From: Bacteroidales bacterium
GTDB taxonomy: Bacteria > Bacteroidota > Bacteroidia > Bacteroidales > WCHB1-69
NCBI GenBank assembly: GCA_031272415.1
Contig: JAISTU010000113.1
Coordinates: 1-5,439 of the forward strand
Direction: 5' to 3'
DNA length: 5,439 nucleotides
In this document: piece by piece, positions 5,277-5,439 of the stretch
How positions within the stretch are numbered: the stretch's first letter is position 1
How the letters are laid out: each line of letters opens with the position of its first letter
The notes under the pieces: model-generated
What the model saw: only the letters and a program-made list of their open reading frames with translations
Database searches by the model: none
What the model was told of the DNA's origin: nothing
Program-made: the position numbers and the translations under genes

Positions 5277-5439
5277 TTATTGTGCTTTTTTGATTATTTC
5301 TTTTAAATCTGTAATTAGTCGTTCTTTTGAAGTAAGCCCGACATATCGTTTAACCTCTTCGCCATTTTTAAAAATGATAATAGTAGGGATAACGGCAACA
5401 AGATACTCTTCATCAGTGGCTTTGCACGAGTCAAAATTT
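5277..5439 (-). CDS. Thioredoxin, C-terminal half (5' end outside window)
   Basis: The frame is open at the right edge and ends in TAA at 5277-5279, giving 53 residues. It reads VAVIPTIIIFKNGEEVKRYVGLTSKERL and ends EIIKKAQ. The cis-proline IPT segment, followed by the central strand IIIFKNGE, the YVG turn and the C-terminal helix, is the standard second half of the thioredoxin fold. The WCxxC active site would lie beyond the window edge, so I cannot tell a general thiol-disulfide reductase from a specialised member. The part before the cis-proline (FDSCKATDEEYL) is somewhat unlike classical TrxA, which usually has a VD-x-D-x-NP segment there. A dispersed repeat begins immediately after the stop codon. 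Confidence 0.88.
   Translation of the reverse strand, partial: NFDSCKATDEEYLVAVIPTIIIFKNGEEVKRYVGLTSKERLITDLKEIIKKAQ

Overview
The window is AT-rich bacterial DNA that fits a member of the Bacteroidota. The evidence is a methionyl-tRNA synthetase with the KISTS-type signature loop and a C-terminal tRNA-binding domain, TAnnTTTG-type promoter boxes, no clear Shine-Dalgarno sequences, and intergenic repeat types that are common in that phylum. I cannot place it more finely.

Layout: two plus-strand genes at the left edge converge on four minus-strand genes that fill the rest. Left edge (2-503): the C-terminal part of a META/lipocalin-like protein, then the first 53 codons of a secreted protein that is cut off where a C/G-rich repeat begins. 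504-763: an island of four stacked repeats between the convergent genes. 764-2827: complete metG. 2828-3139: the metG promoter and two dispersed repeats. 3140-4132: a complete OmpA-family lipoprotein gene. 4133-4291: its promoter and repeats. 4292-4906: the C-terminal part of a DUF1848 (radical-SAM-like) protein that has lost its 5' half. 4907-5276: repeats. 5277-5439: the C-terminal half of a thioredoxin.

The genes do not form a pathway. metG (translation), the OmpA-like lipoprotein (envelope anchoring) and thioredoxin (redox) are housekeeping functions, and metG and ompA each have their own promoter-like box. The striking part is the non-coding DNA. A composite repeat of about 175 bp occurs in full at 577-752 and, inverted, at 5050-5220, so it brackets the metG-ompA-DUF1848 block. 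A 34-36 bp module from that composite occurs four times, once in each main intergenic region. A 50-bp block (45/50 identical, no gaps) lies upstream of both metG and ompA and ends in the presumed -7 box. Heptamer tandem repeats accompany these blocks. Two genes are broken at or near borders with this repeat-rich DNA, and a third seems to carry a homopolymer frameshift, so the window looks like a region remodelled by small repeats.
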